A DNA stretch of 64,000 nucleotides from Flavobacterium silvaticum (GCF_012911565.1 NZ_JAAMPU010000098.1:1-64000), one strand, 5' to 3'. Shown: positions 29,407 to 39,236, counted from the first letter of the stretch. Numbers and translations are program-made. The notes: generated by a model from the letters alone, not told the origin.

Positions 29407-29546
29407 GGTGCGGCCCTGATGCGAGCGGCCAGCCCTTTTGAGAAAAAGACCTGCTTTTGCCCGTGCGTTACGGCGACCAAAGGAAGCCGGATAAGCCGGT
29501 CGCAAATGCGGATTTTTGAGAAAGGCTACTAGCGGGTCAGCAGGAA
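29407..29546 (+). repeat. Dispersed GC-rich repeat 'GGTGCGG' family, copy 1
   Basis: About 140 bp, starting 7 bp after a stop codon. It matches the segment at 39237-39365 in ordered blocks: GTGCGGyCCwGAT, AGCGGyCAGCCCTT, CCAAmGGAAG, GGATTTTT, AAAGGC or AAGGCC, and AGCGGG. It contains no reading frame of note. Confidence 0.7.
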
Positions 29547-29573
29547 TTTGCCGCCAAAAAAATAAATACTATG

Positions 29574-29608
29574 AAGACCGTCCATCAAAAGTGGGCGGTC
29601 TTTTTTTT
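29574..29608 (+). terminator. Terminator downstream of paralogue 2
   Basis: Arms AAGACCGTCC (29574-29583) and GGGCGGTCTT (29593-29602), with one G-U pair in RNA, are followed by a T-run. Confidence 0.8.
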
Positions 29609-29701
29609 AACAGAATGAGCAACGGCGCGGCCTCAAAAAAAATCTTCACCGGAACCAAAAAATAGTTGATATTTAATATAATAAATGAGAGCCGTTTTGT
29701 G

Positions 29702-29713
29702 TTATCGCGATAA
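29702..29713. promoter_or_regulatory. Perfect palindrome TTATCGCGATAA upstream of the macroglobulin gene
   Basis: A 12-bp perfect palindrome 45 bp before the start codon, in an A/T-rich leader. It could be an operator for a dimeric regulator. No binding protein can be named. Confidence 0.3.
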
Positions 29714-29758
29714 TAACGGAAATCGTTTATAACCAACAACCTAACCTCTCAAAACACC

Positions 29759-32700
29759 ATGAAAACCGGAAAACTCCTGGGTGTAATCTGTGCGCTTGTG
29801 ATGCTGCACGGCTGTTCTAAAAAATCAGATGCTGATTTTAATTCCAATCCTGAACTTTTCAAAGAATTCATCTCCGGTTTTACCGCCGGACCTGTGCCTG
29901 CAAAGTCGGATTTTCGCGTCCAGTTGGCTTTTTCCAAAAAGGAATGGAAGCCAGATGATGAGTTGCCGTCTTCCTTGTTCGATATTTCGCCTTCGGTGAG
30001 CGGAAAGGTGAAGGTTTTAAGTGCGAATACCGTGGCGTTCATCCCAGATAAAAAACTCGATCAGGATACGCCGTACCAGGTGAAATTCAACTTGTCGCAA
30101 ATCATCGAAGTCCCAAAGGATTTGCGGGAATTCCGGTTTACGGTACGAACCATCAGACAGGATATCGCGGTTTCGGTCCTCGATCTGCAATCATACTCAA
30201 GCGAATACCAGTACCTCAATGCGCGACTTCGCAGTGCGGACCAACTGGATGCTGAAACGGCCAAAAAACTCGTCAGTGCTCAATTCGAAGGTCAGCCGCT
30301 TAAAATCAAATATGACAAACAACACAGTTCGCCAACCGATTTTAGGTTTATCGTCGATAGCATCAAACGCGGTTCTGCCGACGGAAAACTGGAATTGTCG
30401 TGGGATGGTGATGAAGCCGATATCGATCGCACAGGAAAACTCGAATTCCCGATTGCGGCGGTCGATAATTTCAAAGTCCTTCGAATTTCTGCGGGTGACG
30501 ATACGAACCAGATGATCCGTATAAACTTCTCTGATAGATTGGACAAAGACCAGGATTTTAGCGGATTGGTGTCGATATCCAATGCTTCGAACCTGCGTTT
30601 TATGACAGAAGGAAACGTGTTGAAAGTATTTTTTGACAACGGATCGGCGGCTGTGGCAACTGCCGTGACCGAAGCCGCTATTGATACAGCGGTAGTCTAT
30701 GCTGAAAGTGTGACGACCGATTCCAATGATCCGGAAAGTACCAAACTGGTCGAAGTTTTTCAGGGAATCAAGAACAGCGACGGGAAAAAGATGGAGAAAG
30801 TCTATACCCAGAAAATCACGTTCGAGCAGATAAAGCCGGGTGTAAGATTCCTTAAAAGTGGCTCGATTCTGCCTTCATCAGCCAACCTCAAACTCAATTT
30901 CGAAGCTGCGAACCTGAATGCCGTAGATGTAAAAATCTATAAGATCTACAAGAACAACATCATGCAGTTCCTCCAGGACAATGAGCTCAACGGAAGCCGG
31001 AACATGCGTCAGGTTTCCCAGCCGATTGCCGTAAAGAAAATCGTCCTCAAGCAGAATTCGTTGCTCGATTATTCCAAATGGAATACGTACGCTTTGGATT
31101 TGTCAAAGCTGATTACACCGGACGCGGGAGCGATTTACCGTGTTGAGTTCGGCATGAAGCGCGCGTATTCGCTTTACAAATGCGAAGGAAGTTCTCCTGA
31201 ATTCGAAAATGAAGATGAATCTGAGGAAGAATTCAATGAAGACGACGTAAACTACAGCGGCTACGGATACGACGGCTATTACTACGACGACGATTACGAT
31301 TGGTATGAAGAAGAAGATCCGTGTTCGAATTATTTCTATCACAACAAGATTGCGACTAACGTACTGGCTTCAGATATTGGCATCATCGCCAAACGCGGCC
31401 TCGACAAATCATACTTCATTGCCGTAAACGACATCCTCACGACAGATCCGATCCAGGGCGCGACGGTCAAATTGTACAATTACCAGCAGCAGGAAATCGC
31501 TTCGGGAATGACAAATCCGCTTGGGACTATTTCGTTCAAGTCGAATAAATACGCCTATTTCGCCATTGTCACCAAAGGCAAGCAAAGCAGCTATCTCAAG
31601 CTTGACGATGAAAAATCCTTGTCGATGAGCAATTTCGATGTGTCCGGCGAAACACTCGAAAAAGGCCTCAAAGGTTTTATCTACGGAGAGCGTGGCGTGT
31701 GGCGTCCGGGTGATACGATGTTCCTGTCGTTTATCCTGAACGATAATGCAAACAAGCTTCCGGCGGCACATCCTATTAAATTCAGATTGACCGATCCGCG
31801 CGGAAAAGTGGTCTATGAAACCGTAAAACCTACGAATGCGCTCAATCATTATGTATTTGAGGTCAGCACCGAAGCATCGGCCCAAACCGGAAGCTGGGAA
31901 GCCATGGTATCTGTCGGAGGCGCACATTTCTACAAGAACATCAAGGTGGAAACCATCAAGCCGAATCGTCTCAAAATCAAGAATTCGTTCAATGGGAACT
32001 TCCTTTCTGCCACTCGTGAAAATTTCAATACCATTACGGCAACCTGGCTTCACGGTGCGATCGCCAAGGATTTGAAGGTTGAAGTCCAGATGAAACTGAG
32101 TTCGCAAGCGACAGCTTTTAAAGGATACGACGGCTATAATTTTGACGATGCGACACGTAATTTTTCAACCGAAGAAATAAATCTGTTTTCCGGAAAAGTC
32201 AATGGGAACGGACAGGCGACTTATCCGATTCTGCCAAACCTTTCGACCCAATCTCCGGGAATGCTCAAAGCCGCTTTCATCACAAAAGTATATGAAACCG
32301 GTGGCGACGTAAGTACCGACGTGAGTGCTGCCGATTACTCGCCTTACGTCACTTACATAGGTTTGAAAGTGGCAGGAACGAACCGATACGGTATGCTCGA
32401 AACCGAAAAACCGAACAAATTCAGCATTGTCAGCGTCGATGAAAACGGAAAGCCAAAAGGAAATACGGCCGTTGATGTCAAAGTCTATCGATTGGAATCG
32501 AGATGGTGGTGGGATGCCTCGTCCGATAATTTGTCGCGATACAGCTCTTCGACTTCAATCACACCGTACAAGCAATTTCAGACGACAACCAATGCTTCAG
32601 GTAATGCTGCAGTTTCTTTGACCGTTCCTCAGGCGGAATGGGGTCGGTTCCTGATTCGGGTGTCTGATGCGAAAGGCGGCCATGCGACATCGGAAACTGT

Positions 32701-35347
32701 GTTCATCGACTGGCCGTCATGGTCAGGAAAAACACGTAACGCCGATGGGGAATCGGCCAATATGCTGATGTTTACCACAGATAAGAAAAAGTACGCGACA
32801 GGTGAAAAAGCCAAGATATTTTTCCCGTCGAGTGCAGGCGGACGCGCATTGATTTCGGTTGAAAACGGAACCAAAGTACTTAAAACCTTCTGGGCGAAAT
32901 CACAAGCTGGAGAAACCCAGATGGAAATTCCGGTGACGCCTGAGATGGCACCGAACGTCTACATCAATATTACGTTGCTTCAACCGCACGCTAATACCAA
33001 AAACGATTCGCCGATCCGGATGTATGGTGTCGTTCCGATAGAAGTGGTCGATAAAAATACCATCCTTGAACCGACTGCGGTTTTACCATCGGAACTCAAA
33101 CCTGACCGGAATTTCGATATAAAAGTGGCCGAGAAAAACGGTAAACCAATGACGTATACCATTGCTATTGTCGACGAAGGCTTGCTCGACCTGACACGTT
33201 TCAAAACCCCGAATGCGTGGGATGCGTTTTATGTTCGTGAGGCTTTGGGTGTAAGAAGCTGGGATTTGTATGACGATGTGATTGGCGCTTATGGCGGAAA
33301 AATCAACCAGGTGTTTGCCATTGGTGGAGATGCGGCACTTGGTGGCGGAAAAGCGAAGAAAGCCAATCGATTCAAACCTGTCGTGAAATTCATCGGGCCG
33401 TTTGAGCTTGGAGCCGGGCAGAACCGCACGCATAAAATCAAGATGCCGAATTACGTTGGTTCCGTGCGTGCTATGGTGGTTGCCGCCAATGCAAAATCCG
33501 GGGCTTACGGAAGTTTTGAAAAAGCGGTTCCGGTGAAAAGCCCGTTGATGGTGCTGGCATCGTTGCCTAGAAAAATCACACCCTCGGAAAAAGTCGTGTT
33601 GCCGGTTACGGTGTTCGCGATGAAGAATTCGGTTAAAAATGTATCGGTGGAGGTTAAGACCAGCCCGAATATCAAAGTCGTCGGTCCATCGAAACAATCG
33701 CTTTCGTTCTCGAACCCGGATGAAAAAATGGCGTATTTCAGCCTCGGAGTTGCCAAAGCCACGGGAATTGGCAAAATAACCGTTACGGCGACCTCAGGCT
33801 CTGAAAAATCGACGTATGATGTGGAAATCGATGTGATGAACCCGAATCCGGTGACGCAGACATTCCAGGATTTTATCCTCGGCCCGAATGCTTCAAAGAC
33901 TATGGATTGGCAGCCATTCGGTGAAAACGGGACTTCAAAGGCGACGCTCGAAGTTTCCTCTTTCCCAACTATAGATCTGAATCGCCGACTCAATTATCTG
34001 ATCCAATATCCGCATGGTTGCGTGGAACAGACGACATCTTCGGTATTTCCGCAATTGTACCTGGCCGATGTGATGGATATTGAAGCATCTCGTCAAAAGG
34101 CCATGCAGGGTTATATCACTGCCGCAATCCAGCGTCTCGGTGGCTTTCAACAACCGAATGGCGGATTGTCTTATTGGCCGGGCGGAACTTATGCAGATGA
34201 TTGGGGAACGACTTATGCCGGACATTTTATGATTGAAGCGGAACGAAAAGGATATGTACTGCCGATTGGTTTCAAACAGAAATGGATCAATTATCAAAAG
34301 AAAACTTCAGGTGCGTGGCGTTATGTGCGTGAATTCGGGACAGATCAGGCTCAGGCGTATCGATTGTATACACTGGCGCTTGCAGGTTCGCCGGATTTGC
34401 CTTCGATGAACCGTCTGCGTGAAACCCCGGGAATTTCGAATGAAGGCAAAATGAGGCTTGCAGCGGCTTATGCATTGGTCAAACAGACAGATGCTGCCAA
34501 GTCACTTTTGGCGAAATCGGCTCTTGAATCGTATGAAACCCACTATTTCTATTATGGTTCACCAGAACGGAACAGGGCGATGGAACTGGAAACGCTGATG
34601 CTTTTGGGCCAGCAGAAACAGGCATTCCAGACTGCTGCGAAATTGGCGAAGGAACTGTCATCCAGCCGTTGGATGAGCACGCAAACCACCGCTTACGGAT
34701 TGTATGCCATGTCTAAGTTCGCTTTGGCAAACGGCCGGGACGGAATTCAGGTTGATTTGAGTCAGGGCGGAAAAGTAATGTCTGTTTCGACCAAAAAATC
34801 ACTGGCTTCGCGGAACCTGTCGGTTACATCTGGCAAGAATGGCATCAGCCTTAAAAACAAAAAAGGGAATAGTGTTTATGTGCGGATTTTGAACAGCGGT
34901 ATTTTGCCTGTCGGAAAAGAACTGGCGGAACAACGAAACATTAGCGTGTCCACAATTTTCAAAGACAGCAAAGGCCAAACGATCAATGTGTCCAAAATTG
35001 CACAAGGGACTGAATTTACCGCTGAGGTTTACGTGACCAATTCAAGTAAGGAATTTTTGAGCAATATGGCCTTGACGCAGATTCTGCCTTCCGGATTCGA
35101 GATTGTCAACACACGTTACACAGATTATGGCGCAACGACGGAAAATAACGTCGATTATATTGACATTCGCGATGACAGGGCGAATTATTATTTCTGGATC
35201 AAACCTGGTGAAACGAGAAAGTTCAGCATGAGATTGAATGCGTCGTATCCTGGGATTTATTATATGCCGGGCGTGCAGTGTGAGGCGATGTATGATACTA
35301 ATTACCTGGCTCGGAATAAGGGGCAGTGGGTTGAAGTGGAGCGTTGA
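29759..35347 (+). CDS. Bacterial alpha-2-macroglobulin lipoprotein
   Basis: This 1862-residue protein begins with a lipoprotein signal (lipobox VMLHGC). It has serial macroglobulin beta-domains, a bait-like region, the A2M core with GERGVWRPGDTMFL and VRSWDLYDDVIGAYGG, and the thioester motif Cys1421-Val-Glu-Gln in GCVEQTTSSVFPQLYL. Thioester-domain helices and a C-terminal receptor-like domain follow. Bacterial A2Ms trap incoming proteases in the periplasm, and the retained CxEQ suggests covalent trapping. An unusual acidic Tyr/Asp/Glu-rich insert lies near residues 480-525. Downstream is pbpC, the classic partner that repairs the cell wall after a breach, with one chimeric gene in between. 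Confidence 0.94.
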   Translation: MKTGKLLGVICALVMLHGCSKKSDADFNSNPELFKEFISGFTAGPVPAKSDFRVQLAFSKKEWKPDDELPSSLFDISPSVSGKVKVLSANTVAFIPDKKLDQDTPYQVKFNLSQIIEVPKDLREFRFTVRTIRQDIAVSVLDLQSYSSEYQYLNARLRSADQLDAETAKKLVSAQFEGQPLKIKYDKQHSSPTDFRFIVDSIKRGSADGKLELSWDGDEADIDRTGKLEFPIAAVDNFKVLRISAGDDTNQMIRINFSDRLDKDQDFSGLVSISNASNLRFMTEGNVLKVFFDNGSAAVATAVTEAAIDTAVVYAESVTTDSNDPESTKLVEVFQGIKNSDGKKMEKVYTQKITFEQIKPGVRFLKSGSILPSSANLKLNFEAANLNAVDVKIYKIYKNNIMQFLQDNELNGSRNMRQVSQPIAVKKIVLKQNSLLDYSKWNTYALDLSKLITPDAGAIYRVEFGMKRAYSLYKCEGSSPEFENEDESEEEFNEDDVNYSGYGYDGYYYDDDYDWYEEEDPCSNYFYHNKIATNVLASDIGIIAKRGLDKSYFIAVNDILTTDPIQGATVKLYNYQQQEIASGMTNPLGTISFKSNKYAYFAIVTKGKQSSYLKLDDEKSLSMSNFDVSGETLEKGLKGFIYGERGVWRPGDTMFLSFILNDNANKLPAAHPIKFRLTDPRGKVVYETVKPTNALNHYVFEVSTEASAQTGSWEAMVSVGGAHFYKNIKVETIKPNRLKIKNSFNGNFLSATRENFNTITATWLHGAIAKDLKVEVQMKLSSQATAFKGYDGYNFDDATRNFSTEEINLFSGKVNGNGQATYPILPNLSTQSPGMLKAAFITKVYETGGDVSTDVSAADYSPYVTYIGLKVAGTNRYGMLETEKPNKFSIVSVDENGKPKGNTAVDVKVYRLESRWWWDASSDNLSRYSSSTSITPYKQFQTTTNASGNAAVSLTVPQAEWGRFLIRVSDAKGGHATSETVFIDWPSWSGKTRNADGESANMLMFTTDKKKYATGEKAKIFFPSSAGGRALISVENGTKVLKTFWAKSQAGETQMEIPVTPEMAPNVYINITLLQPHANTKNDSPIRMYGVVPIEVVDKNTILEPTAVLPSELKPDRNFDIKVAEKNGKPMTYTIAIVDEGLLDLTRFKTPNAWDAFYVREALGVRSWDLYDDVIGAYGGKINQVFAIGGDAALGGGKAKKANRFKPVVKFIGPFELGAGQNRTHKIKMPNYVGSVRAMVVAANAKSGAYGSFEKAVPVKSPLMVLASLPRKITPSEKVVLPVTVFAMKNSVKNVSVEVKTSPNIKVVGPSKQSLSFSNPDEKMAYFSLGVAKATGIGKITVTATSGSEKSTYDVEIDVMNPNPVTQTFQDFILGPNASKTMDWQPFGENGTSKATLEVSSFPTIDLNRRLNYLIQYPHGCVEQTTSSVFPQLYLADVMDIEASRQKAMQGYITAAIQRLGGFQQPNGGLSYWPGGTYADDWGTTYAGHFMIEAERKGYVLPIGFKQKWINYQKKTSGAWRYVREFGTDQAQAYRLYTLALAGSPDLPSMNRLRETPGISNEGKMRLAAAYALVKQTDAAKSLLAKSALESYETHYFYYGSPERNRAMELETLMLLGQQKQAFQTAAKLAKELSSSRWMSTQTTAYGLYAMSKFALANGRDGIQVDLSQGGKVMSVSTKKSLASRNLSVTSGKNGISLKNKKGNSVYVRILNSGILPVGKELAEQRNISVSTIFKDSKGQTINVSKIAQGTEFTAEVYVTNSSKEFLSNMALTQILPSGFEIVNTRYTDYGATTENNVDYIDIRDDRANYYFWIKPGETRKFSMRLNASYPGIYYMPGVQCEAMYDTNYLARNKGQWVEVER

Positions 35348-35463
35348 TTGAATTGTCGGATAACATTTTTGAAGCTGATTTTTTCGTTAGGATCGATATA
35401 AGGCGATTTTAACAAAATAGGCAGAAAAAGTGTACTTAGGTTTAAACTTTTTGGATGAGGTTT

Positions 35464-35502
35464 GTAATACATAACAAGTTTTCAAAACTTGTTATGTATT
35501 AC
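35464..35502. repeat. Dispersed palindrome, copy B (REP-like), next to RAYT-like gene
   Basis: Perfect 18-bp arms (35464-35481 and 35485-35502) with a TCA loop. The inner arm is the same ACATAACAAGTTT as in copies A and C. The outer arm is GTAAT, complementary to ATTAC on the other side. It lies 58 bp before the start of the RAYT-like chimeric gene. Confidence 0.88.
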
Positions 35503-35560
35503 GGCTCAAAAAAAGCCGAAAAATCATCATACTAAACCGCCATTCAAAAAAATCCAAGCC

Positions 35561-36847
35561 ATGAAACGAGAACCCTTCCTCCCAGACAATTATTACCACC
35601 TCAAAAATTCCGGCAACAACTTCGAACCACTATTTTACGAAGACGAGAATTACATTTATTTTCTAAGCCTTCTCAAAAAACACATCCATCAAATTGCCAC
35701 ATTACAATCGTTCCGGTTATATAAAAACAGTTTCGAGATTATAGTAAAGATCAAGAAGACCAATGTGATTCCCGATAAATACAAAGACCGAATGCATCAA
35801 CCGTTTGCCAATTTTTTCATTGCCTATACCAAGAGCATCAACAAAAGATATTGTCGCAGCGGCAGTTTATTCAGGGAACATTTCAAAAGGCAACGACTTG
35901 ATTTTGGTCAAATGAAAAGAATGAAGGCAGAAATGGAATCGAAAATCATGACATCGTCAAGTAGTAAGACTTCGATTGTTTGGACAAATCCTGAAAGAAG
36001 GGTGAAAAATATAATTCCGGATCATCCTGGATTGCGGAAATCCAGATTCCATGGCTTATTCAGGATAGCTGTTTGTTCAGTCATCACGATTTGTATGCTG
36101 AGTTCATTCAGGTCAGTCAAGGTATCATCTAAAAGTTTCAAAATCAAGGATACGATTCCACAATTTCTGTATTCAGTATTTCCTAAACTGAAAGAAACTG
36201 CCGGAAAAGACTCGCTTTTTTTTGCCTACGAACCTTTTTATGATGAAGAAGATGGCCAATACCTGGTCGCTGGCGATTTTATGAAACACGGTCAATTCAA
36301 TGCCATTTCCGCATCGGCGAAAGACAGTCTTATGGTGTTTTATGAGTATCAAAATGCCAGTTGGAATATTATTGGAACAGAAAAGCTATGTGGTTTTGAT
36401 CAGATGGAATTCGAAGACCTAACCGGTGACGGACAAAAGGAAATTCTCGCTGTGTCTGGTCCAAATATGAATGGCAACAGGTCATACACTATTTATCTCA
36501 AGTCAGCCATTTCTGGAAATGTGCATGAAGCCGGTGGTTTTTTTGGAAGATATGAAGTCTTTTCTGCAACTAAACTCAAGTATATCTACGAAGGAAGCTG
36601 GTATGCCGATTATATACAGACGCTTTACGAATGGAGAGAGGAACACTTAATTCCCGTGCGTAGTGTTTCTGTCGGATTGAAAAATGCCGATGGGCGACAC
36701 AGTGGCCAATGGATAAAATTTGAGCGTAATCCGGCTTTAGGAACAAATACTTTGGTAGAAGTTTTCAAAGAAACCTATCGCGAAAACAGCCAAAAACACA
36801 ATTACATCGTAAACCACATCTTTGACGACAATTTTCATTTCAGGTGA
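35561..36847 (+). CDS. Degenerate RAYT (Y1 transposase-like) domain fused to membrane-anchored FG-GAP-like domain
   Basis: I take the ATG at 35561 (MKREPFLPDNYYHL); the frame also runs upstream into the palindrome, but only from a TTG. Residues 1-115 follow the pattern of REP-associated tyrosine transposases: NYYHLKNSGNN, then FFIAYTKSINKRYCRSGSLF and FKRQR. However, the HUH position reads NSFEIIVKI instead of NHFHxxI, and the C-terminal part with the catalytic Tyr is absent, so transposase activity is not expected. A membrane segment lies at ~166-183 (LFRIAVCSVITICMLSSF), then ~245 outer residues with DLTGDGQKEI, a calcium-loop/FG-GAP-like motif. The stop overlaps the GTG start of pbpC by 4 bp. 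Internal ATGs (residues 121, 125, 130) could instead start a plain signal-anchored protein. Confidence 0.7.
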   Translation: MKREPFLPDNYYHLKNSGNNFEPLFYEDENYIYFLSLLKKHIHQIATLQSFRLYKNSFEIIVKIKKTNVIPDKYKDRMHQPFANFFIAYTKSINKRYCRSGSLFREHFKRQRLDFGQMKRMKAEMESKIMTSSSSKTSIVWTNPERRVKNIIPDHPGLRKSRFHGLFRIAVCSVITICMLSSFRSVKVSSKSFKIKDTIPQFLYSVFPKLKETAGKDSLFFAYEPFYDEEDGQYLVAGDFMKHGQFNAISASAKDSLMVFYEYQNASWNIIGTEKLCGFDQMEFEDLTGDGQKEILAVSGPNMNGNRSYTIYLKSAISGNVHEAGGFFGRYEVFSATKLKYIYEGSWYADYIQTLYEWREEHLIPVRSVSVGLKNADGRHSGQWIKFERNPALGTNTLVEVFKETYRENSQKHNYIVNHIFDDNFHFR

Positions 36848-39219
36848 AAAAAATCTCTTCATTTTTTGGGAAAATAATAAAACATATCAGGAGACATCCG
36901 ATTAAATCAACCGTATTCCTGATCGCGTTGATTGCCTATTATTTATGTCTGCCTGAGACACTTTTCGACGAACCTTATTCCACCGTAATCGAAAGCCGTG
37001 AAGGGGAATTGCTTGGGGCTAAAATAGCTTCTGACGGTCAATGGCGTTTTCCGGCAGCCGACAGCATTTCCGCTAAATATGCCCAATGTGTCGTGATGTA
37101 TGAAGATGAGAATTTCAGGCGACATCCGGGTTTCAACCCAATCTCAATGTACAAGGCATTTGTCCAGAACAGGAAAGCAGGCAAAGTCATTCGAGGCGGA
37201 AGCACCATAACACAGCAGGTAATCCGCCTGTCCCGAAAAAATAAACAACGGACGTATTTCGAAAAATTGATTGAAATAATTCTCGCTACACGTCTTGAAC
37301 TGCGTATGTCCAAAGATGAAATCCTTCAAACGTATGCTGCCCATGCGCCTTTTGGCGGAAATGTCGTGGGGCTTGAAATGGCTTCGTGGCGGTATTTCGG
37401 AGTTCCTTCACATCAATTATCGTGGGCCCAAAATGCAACCTTGGCCGTTTTACCGAATGCTCCGGGGTTGATTTTTCCGGGTCGGAACCAAGAACCGTTA
37501 AAAAGAAAGCGCGATGCGCTATTGAAAAAACTGTTTCAAAAAGGGTGTATCGACAAAATGAGCTACGAACTCGCATTGGTTGAACCGTTGCCGCAAAAGC
37601 CGTTCAATCTTCCTCAAACTGCTCCACACTTGCTTTCCCGCGTGTCAAAAGAGCATGATGGAAAGCGGATTCAGACGACTGTTGATTTAGCACTCCAGGA
37701 ACGGTTGAACCAGATTGCGAGAACCTATTACAACCAATTCCGCCAGAATGAAGTGTATAATTTATCCATTATGGTTATCGATGTCAAGACAAGGAATATT
37801 GTCGGATATGTTGGCAATTCCCCAACTGATAAGGACCACAAGAAAGATGTCGACATCATTACAGCGCCACGAAGTACCGGAAGTATTCTGAAACCGTTGT
37901 TGTTTGCTTCGATGCTTGACGAAGGTGAAATACTTCCGAATTCGCTTGTCGCCGATATTCCGGTACAAATTTCCGGTTTCATGCCGCAGAATTTCGATAT
38001 GACTTACGACGGAGCTGTTCCTGCACAAAAGGCACTTTCCAGATCGTTGAATATTCCGGCGGTTCTGATGCTCCAGCAACACGGCGTCAATAAATTCTAC
38101 GAGACCTTGCAGCATTTCAAATTGCGCGATATCAACAAGCATCCGGATCATTATGGTCTATCGCTGATTCTGGGTGGAGCTGAATCGAATTTGTGGGATT
38201 TGTGCCGAACGTACGCCAATCTTTCCTCAACACTCAGCTATTTCACTTGCAACGATGCCAAATATCGGAACCATGAATTTTCAGAATTGAATTATATCGA
38301 TGGCTTAAAACCTGATTTTGGGAAGGATTCTTTTGAAAAACCAATCGTGGGGGCCGGTGCAATTTGGCTGACTTTTAACGCGATGAAAGAAGTCAACCGG
38401 CCGCAAGGAGACGAAGCCTGGAAATTCTATGATTCATCTGTAGAAATTGCCTGGAAAACCGGAACAAGCTTTGGGAACCGCGATGCCTGGGCGATTGGTG
38501 TAAATTCAAATTATGTCGTAGGGGTTTGGGTCGGAAATGCATCCGGAGAAGGAAGACCCGAACTTACAGGTGTCAATTGTGCCGCGCCGGTTTTATTCGA
38601 TGCGTTCAATCTGCTGCCCAAAAAGAAATGGTTCGCTGCACCTCTCAATGATCTTGAACAAGTTGAGGTTTGTGCCGAAAGCGGATTTCTGGCGCTCGAT
38701 GATTGTCCTAAAGTAAAACAATACGTTTCCATCAAGGGTAAAAACAGTAAGACGTGTCCGTATCATAAGTTGGTTCAGCTGGATTTATCGGGAAATTTTC
38801 GTGTCAATTCCAATTGTGAAGAGGTGTCGCAGATGATTTCCCAAAACTGGTTTGTACTTCCTCCGGTCATGGAATATTATTACAAAAGCAGCCATGTGGA
38901 TTATCGGCCTTTGCCACCTTTGAGAAAGGATTGTTCCGGAACAGAAAAAGCGCGCATGGATTTTATCTATCCCAAAACACTGACGCCGAAAATTTACCTG
39001 ACCAAAGATTTCAGGGGAAAAATACAGCCGCTTATTGTAAAGGTAGCACATTCAGATTCTAATGCGGTTTTGTTTTGGTACGTCGATGATGTGTTCAAAG
39101 GAAAGACACAGACGTTCCATGAGATGCAACTCGCCGTTTCTTCCGGAAAACATGTGATTACTGTTGTGGATGACAAAGGCAATGAAGTCCGGCGGAATCT
39201 GGAAATCATAAGGGAATAA
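36844..39219 (+). CDS. pbpC: Penicillin-binding protein 1C
   Basis: This 791-residue bifunctional peptidoglycan synthase starts at a GTG overlapping the previous stop. It has an N-terminal anchor (~residues 19-37) and a GT51 glycosyltransferase domain with EDENFRRHPGFNP and RGGSTITQQVIRLSR. The transpeptidase domain has Ser347-Ile-Leu-Lys350 (SxxK) and WKTGTSFGNRDAWAIG (KTG), and a PBP1C-specific C-terminal domain follows. It polymerises and cross-links glycan strands, and genomes often pair it with bacterial alpha-2-macroglobulin as a wall-breach response. Here the two are separated by the chimeric RAYT-like gene, to which pbpC is translationally coupled. Confidence 0.94.
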   Translation: MKKISSFFGKIIKHIRRHPIKSTVFLIALIAYYLCLPETLFDEPYSTVIESREGELLGAKIASDGQWRFPAADSISAKYAQCVVMYEDENFRRHPGFNPISMYKAFVQNRKAGKVIRGGSTITQQVIRLSRKNKQRTYFEKLIEIILATRLELRMSKDEILQTYAAHAPFGGNVVGLEMASWRYFGVPSHQLSWAQNATLAVLPNAPGLIFPGRNQEPLKRKRDALLKKLFQKGCIDKMSYELALVEPLPQKPFNLPQTAPHLLSRVSKEHDGKRIQTTVDLALQERLNQIARTYYNQFRQNEVYNLSIMVIDVKTRNIVGYVGNSPTDKDHKKDVDIITAPRSTGSILKPLLFASMLDEGEILPNSLVADIPVQISGFMPQNFDMTYDGAVPAQKALSRSLNIPAVLMLQQHGVNKFYETLQHFKLRDINKHPDHYGLSLILGGAESNLWDLCRTYANLSSTLSYFTCNDAKYRNHEFSELNYIDGLKPDFGKDSFEKPIVGAGAIWLTFNAMKEVNRPQGDEAWKFYDSSVEIAWKTGTSFGNRDAWAIGVNSNYVVGVWVGNASGEGRPELTGVNCAAPVLFDAFNLLPKKKWFAAPLNDLEQVEVCAESGFLALDDCPKVKQYVSIKGKNSKTCPYHKLVQLDLSGNFRVNSNCEEVSQMISQNWFVLPPVMEYYYKSSHVDYRPLPPLRKDCSGTEKARMDFIYPKTLTPKIYLTKDFRGKIQPLIVKVAHSDSNAVLFWYVDDVFKGKTQTFHEMQLAVSSGKHVITVVDDKGNEVRRNLEIIRE

Positions 39220-39236
39220 AGCATCAATCTGAATTG

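Noticed and set aside
31409-32107. 232-codon open frame on the minus strand inside the macroglobulin gene
   Set aside because: It is wholly antisense to a well-supported gene, has no recognisable domain and is compositionally a shadow.
35489-35560. TTG start giving 24 extra residues to the RAYT-like gene
   Set aside because: This start lies inside the palindrome arm. The extra residues do not resemble the family, and ATG 35561 starts the recognisable sequence.
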